In this document: in pieces, positions 6,041-7,276 of the stretch | How positions within the stretch are numbered: position 1 is the first letter of the stretch | How the letters are laid out: each line of letters opens with the position of its first letter | DNA from: Acidobacteriota bacterium | GTDB taxonomy: Bacteria > Acidobacteriota > Terriglobia > Terriglobales > Acidobacteriaceae | Assembly: GCA_021798655.1 (NCBI GenBank) | Contig: JAJZFE010000405.1 | Span: 1-7,276, forward strand | Length of the DNA: 7,276 bases | Direction of reading: 5' to 3' | Program-made: the position numbers and the translations under genes | Notes under the pieces: generated by a model | Databases searched by the model: none | The model's input: only the letters and a program-made list of their open reading frames with translations | What the model was told of the DNA's origin: nothing

Positions 6041-6066
6041 AGGAGAAGTGAGTCTCACTCGCACCT
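6041..6066 (+). promoter_or_regulatory. ppa ribosome binding site with an inverted repeat between it and the ATG
   Basis: AGGAGA (6041-6046) is an excellent Shine-Dalgarno but is 20 bases from the ATG at 6067, far beyond the usual 5-10. The intervening DNA begins with AGTGAGTCTCACT (6047-6059): AGTGAG and CTCACT are exact inverted copies around one base. If this folds in the mRNA (five base pairs, loop GUC), it removes 13 bases and leaves seven (CGCACCT) between the ribosome site and the ATG, a normal spacing. It could equally be a DNA operator. Confidence 0.5.
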
Positions 6067-6603
6067 ATGCCGAACTACCTTGAACTGCCCGTTGGCCCCG
6101 ACGCACCGCAGCTGGTCAACGCCGTCATCGAGATTCCCCTGGAGGGAATCAGCAAGTATGAGTACGACAAAGATCTGCATGTCTTCCGGCTCGACCGCAA
6201 CCTGTACTCTCCGGTGCACTATCCCGGCGACTACGGCTTCATCCCCAGCACGCTGGGCGACGACGGCGACCCGCTGGACGTGCTGGTGCTGGTGGATACG
6301 CCGAGCTTTCCGGGCTGCGTGCTCACGGTGCGCCCCATCGGGATGTTGAAGATGGTGGACCAGGGCCAGGGCGATGAGAAGATCCTCTGCGTTGGCGAGG
6401 GCAACCCGCGCTATGCGGACGTGAAGAACTACACCGACGTGTATCCGCACATCCTCAAGGAGATCGACCACTTCTTCTCGATCTACAAGGACCTGGAAGG
6501 CAAGACGGTGGACACCGATGGCTGGCGCGGCGTGGACGAGGCGATCGTGGTGATCGAGAAGGCGCGCAAGGCGTTTGCCGACAAGAAAGCCGCGGGCAAG
6601 TAG
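6067..6603 (+). CDS. ppa: Inorganic pyrophosphatase, family I
   Basis: Hydrolyses pyrophosphate to phosphate in the cytoplasm, pulling biosynthetic reactions (nucleic acids, aminoacyl-tRNA) forward; Mg2+-dependent. 178 residues, the usual bacterial length. The active-site residues of the Escherichia coli enzyme all appear shifted by one: K30, E32, R44, Y56, D66, D68, D71, D103 and K105. The signature DGDPLDVLV is at 66-74, and the HFFSIYKDLEGK segment (135-146) supplies the conserved Tyr-Lys pair. The start MPNYLELPVGP is fixed by the family N-terminus, and the frame is closed by a TGA 16 bases upstream, so no earlier start is possible. Single transcription unit: divergent from the barrel genes, convergent with the permease, and followed by a strong terminator. 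Confidence 0.97.
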   Translation: MPNYLELPVGPDAPQLVNAVIEIPLEGISKYEYDKDLHVFRLDRNLYSPVHYPGDYGFIPSTLGDDGDPLDVLVLVDTPSFPGCVLTVRPIGMLKMVDQGQGDEKILCVGEGNPRYADVKNYTDVYPHILKEIDHFFSIYKDLEGKTVDTDGWRGVDEAIVVIEKARKAFADKKAAGK

Positions 6604-6640
6604 CAGGTTCGCGCATCAGGATTATGCACTTCAGGAGACA

Positions 6641-6669
6641 ACGGCCTGCGAGAGCCTCTCGCAGGCCGT
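6641..6669. terminator. Bidirectional terminator between ppa and the permease
   Basis: ACGGCCTGCGAGAG (6641-6654) and CTCTCGCAGGCCGT (6656-6669) are a perfect 14-base inverted repeat with a single central base; as RNA about 13 pairs and a three-base loop. It sits between two convergent stop codons (ppa ending at 6603, permease ending at 6683), where a shared terminator is expected. Downstream T-runs are poor on both strands (CTGCTTTGC on plus), so termination relies mainly on the very stable stem. Confidence 0.75.
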
Positions 6670-6682
6670 CTGCTTTGCAGCA

Positions 6683-7276
6683 TCAGCGGGTCGTGGAGCT
6701 CGCGGCGGCTGCGCGGCTGCGCATCAGCAGATAGACCACCGCACCGGCGAGACCGACGGCCGCGGCGAAGAGCAGAGCGTTCATGCCGGCCACCTGCTCA
6801 TGGCGCGCGGCATAGATGGCAAAGGCGATCAGCAGTGCCGGCCCGATGCCTGCGCCGACGGCGCCCGCGGTGCCGCCGGGGATACGGAACGGGCGCGGGA
6901 GCTGCGGCTCGCGGCGGCGCAGCACCACCAGCGCGACAAACTCCAGCAGCAGCGCCGCGCCGTAGAGCACCAGGTCGATGGAGATGAGCCGCTCAAAGCT
7001 GAAGCGCAGCGCCAGCGCCCACAGGCCGGCACAGAAGAGCACGCTGACCCACGGCACGCCGCGCGCGTTGCGCCGCTGCAGCGGACGGCCGACGACGCCG
7101 GGCAGCAGACCATCCTCGGCCATCGCAAAGGGCACGCGCGTGTAGCTGAGCATCAGCGCGTTGAACATGCCGCTGCCGTTGATCATGCCGGCGATGACGA
7201 TGGCGAGGCCCAGCAGCGGGCCTGCGAGCGAGCGCGCCGCGTCGGTCCATGCGCCGGTGGAGAACTGGTCGGCCGC
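6683..7276 (-). CDS. APC-superfamily amino acid/polyamine permease, C-terminal part (5' end outside window)
   Basis: Inner-membrane transporter of the amino acid-polyamine-organocation superfamily; the substrate is not readable. The 197 visible residues are the C-terminal part, open to the right edge. They include membrane segments around PLLGLAIVIAGMI, WVSVLFCAGLWALAL, LVLYGAALLLEFVALVVL, IGPALLIAFAIYA and ALLFAAAVGLAGAVVYLLM. Between the first two is SYTRVPFAMAEDGLLP, the conserved cytoplasmic loop of this superfamily (R...A.DG.LP). RRREPQLPRPFRIPGG between later helices is also typical. The SYTRVPFAMAEDG form resembles LAT/polyamine-uptake type members, which is recall rather than a search result. 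The tail is short and Ser/Ala/Arg-rich. An internal ATG at 7186 is not the start, because transporter sequence continues upstream of it in frame. Convergent with ppa; no operon partner visible. Confidence 0.9.
   Translation of the reverse strand, partial: AADQFSTGAWTDAARSLAGPLLGLAIVIAGMINGSGMFNALMLSYTRVPFAMAEDGLLPGVVGRPLQRRNARGVPWVSVLFCAGLWALALRFSFERLISIDLVLYGAALLLEFVALVVLRRREPQLPRPFRIPGGTAGAVGAGIGPALLIAFAIYAARHEQVAGMNALLFAAAVGLAGAVVYLLMRSRAAAASSTTR

Noticed and set aside
1..7276. Possible mobile element, CRISPR array, tRNA or toxin-antitoxin genes
   Set aside because: I saw no transposase or integrase, no regularly spaced repeats, no tRNA-like folds and no small paired genes. The window is explained by core metabolism, membrane proteins and short regulatory gaps.

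Overview
This is a GC-rich, gene-dense bacterial chromosomal window that reads as ordinary core-metabolism DNA with no mobile element, CRISPR array, rRNA or tRNA. The protein sequences resemble those of Acidobacteriota (Terriglobia, the Terriglobus/Granulicella/Edaphobacter kind). That assignment comes from recalled similarity of Ppa, MqnC and the heme enzymes, not from a search.

Layout, left to right. Positions 1-358 (minus) hold the N-terminal third of mqnC, a radical SAM enzyme of the futalosine route to menaquinone, cut by the window edge. Upstream of it on the same strand lie hemG (391-1830), hemH (1827-2948) and hemE (3003-4097). Transcription order is therefore hemE-hemH-hemG-mqnC, with gaps of 54, -4 and 32 bases: a compact late-heme-synthesis operon running into a menaquinone gene. 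Both products are cofactors of the respiratory chain. Next come two tandem, clearly paralogous outer-membrane beta-barrel proteins (4207-4845 and 5135-5752, minus), each with a signal peptide and its own ribosome binding site. A 314-base intergenic region (5753-6066) separates the second barrel gene from the divergently oriented ppa (6067-6603, plus), a family I inorganic pyrophosphatase. ppa converges on the 3' end of an APC-superfamily amino acid/polyamine permease (6683-7276, minus, 5' end outside the window). A long perfect inverted repeat lies between the two stop codons and probably terminates transcription in both directions.

How the genes work together: HemE makes coproporphyrinogen III; HemG and HemH are the late oxidase and ferrochelatase. 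HemH looks more like the Bacillus-type enzyme than the proteobacterial one, so a coproporphyrin-dependent branch is possible but not shown. MqnC supplies menaquinone. Ppa removes the pyrophosphate released by biosynthesis. The barrels and the permease have no visible functional link to these genes.

I found no convincing undescribed system. The points most worth a second look are regulatory: an inverted repeat that sits between the Shine-Dalgarno sequence and the ATG of ppa and would correct an over-long spacing if folded; a -10-like TAAAAT six bases before the mqnC ATG, where no Shine-Dalgarno is seen; non-ATG starts for hemE and hemH; an Ala/Pro-rich insertion in HemH; and the duplicated barrel genes.
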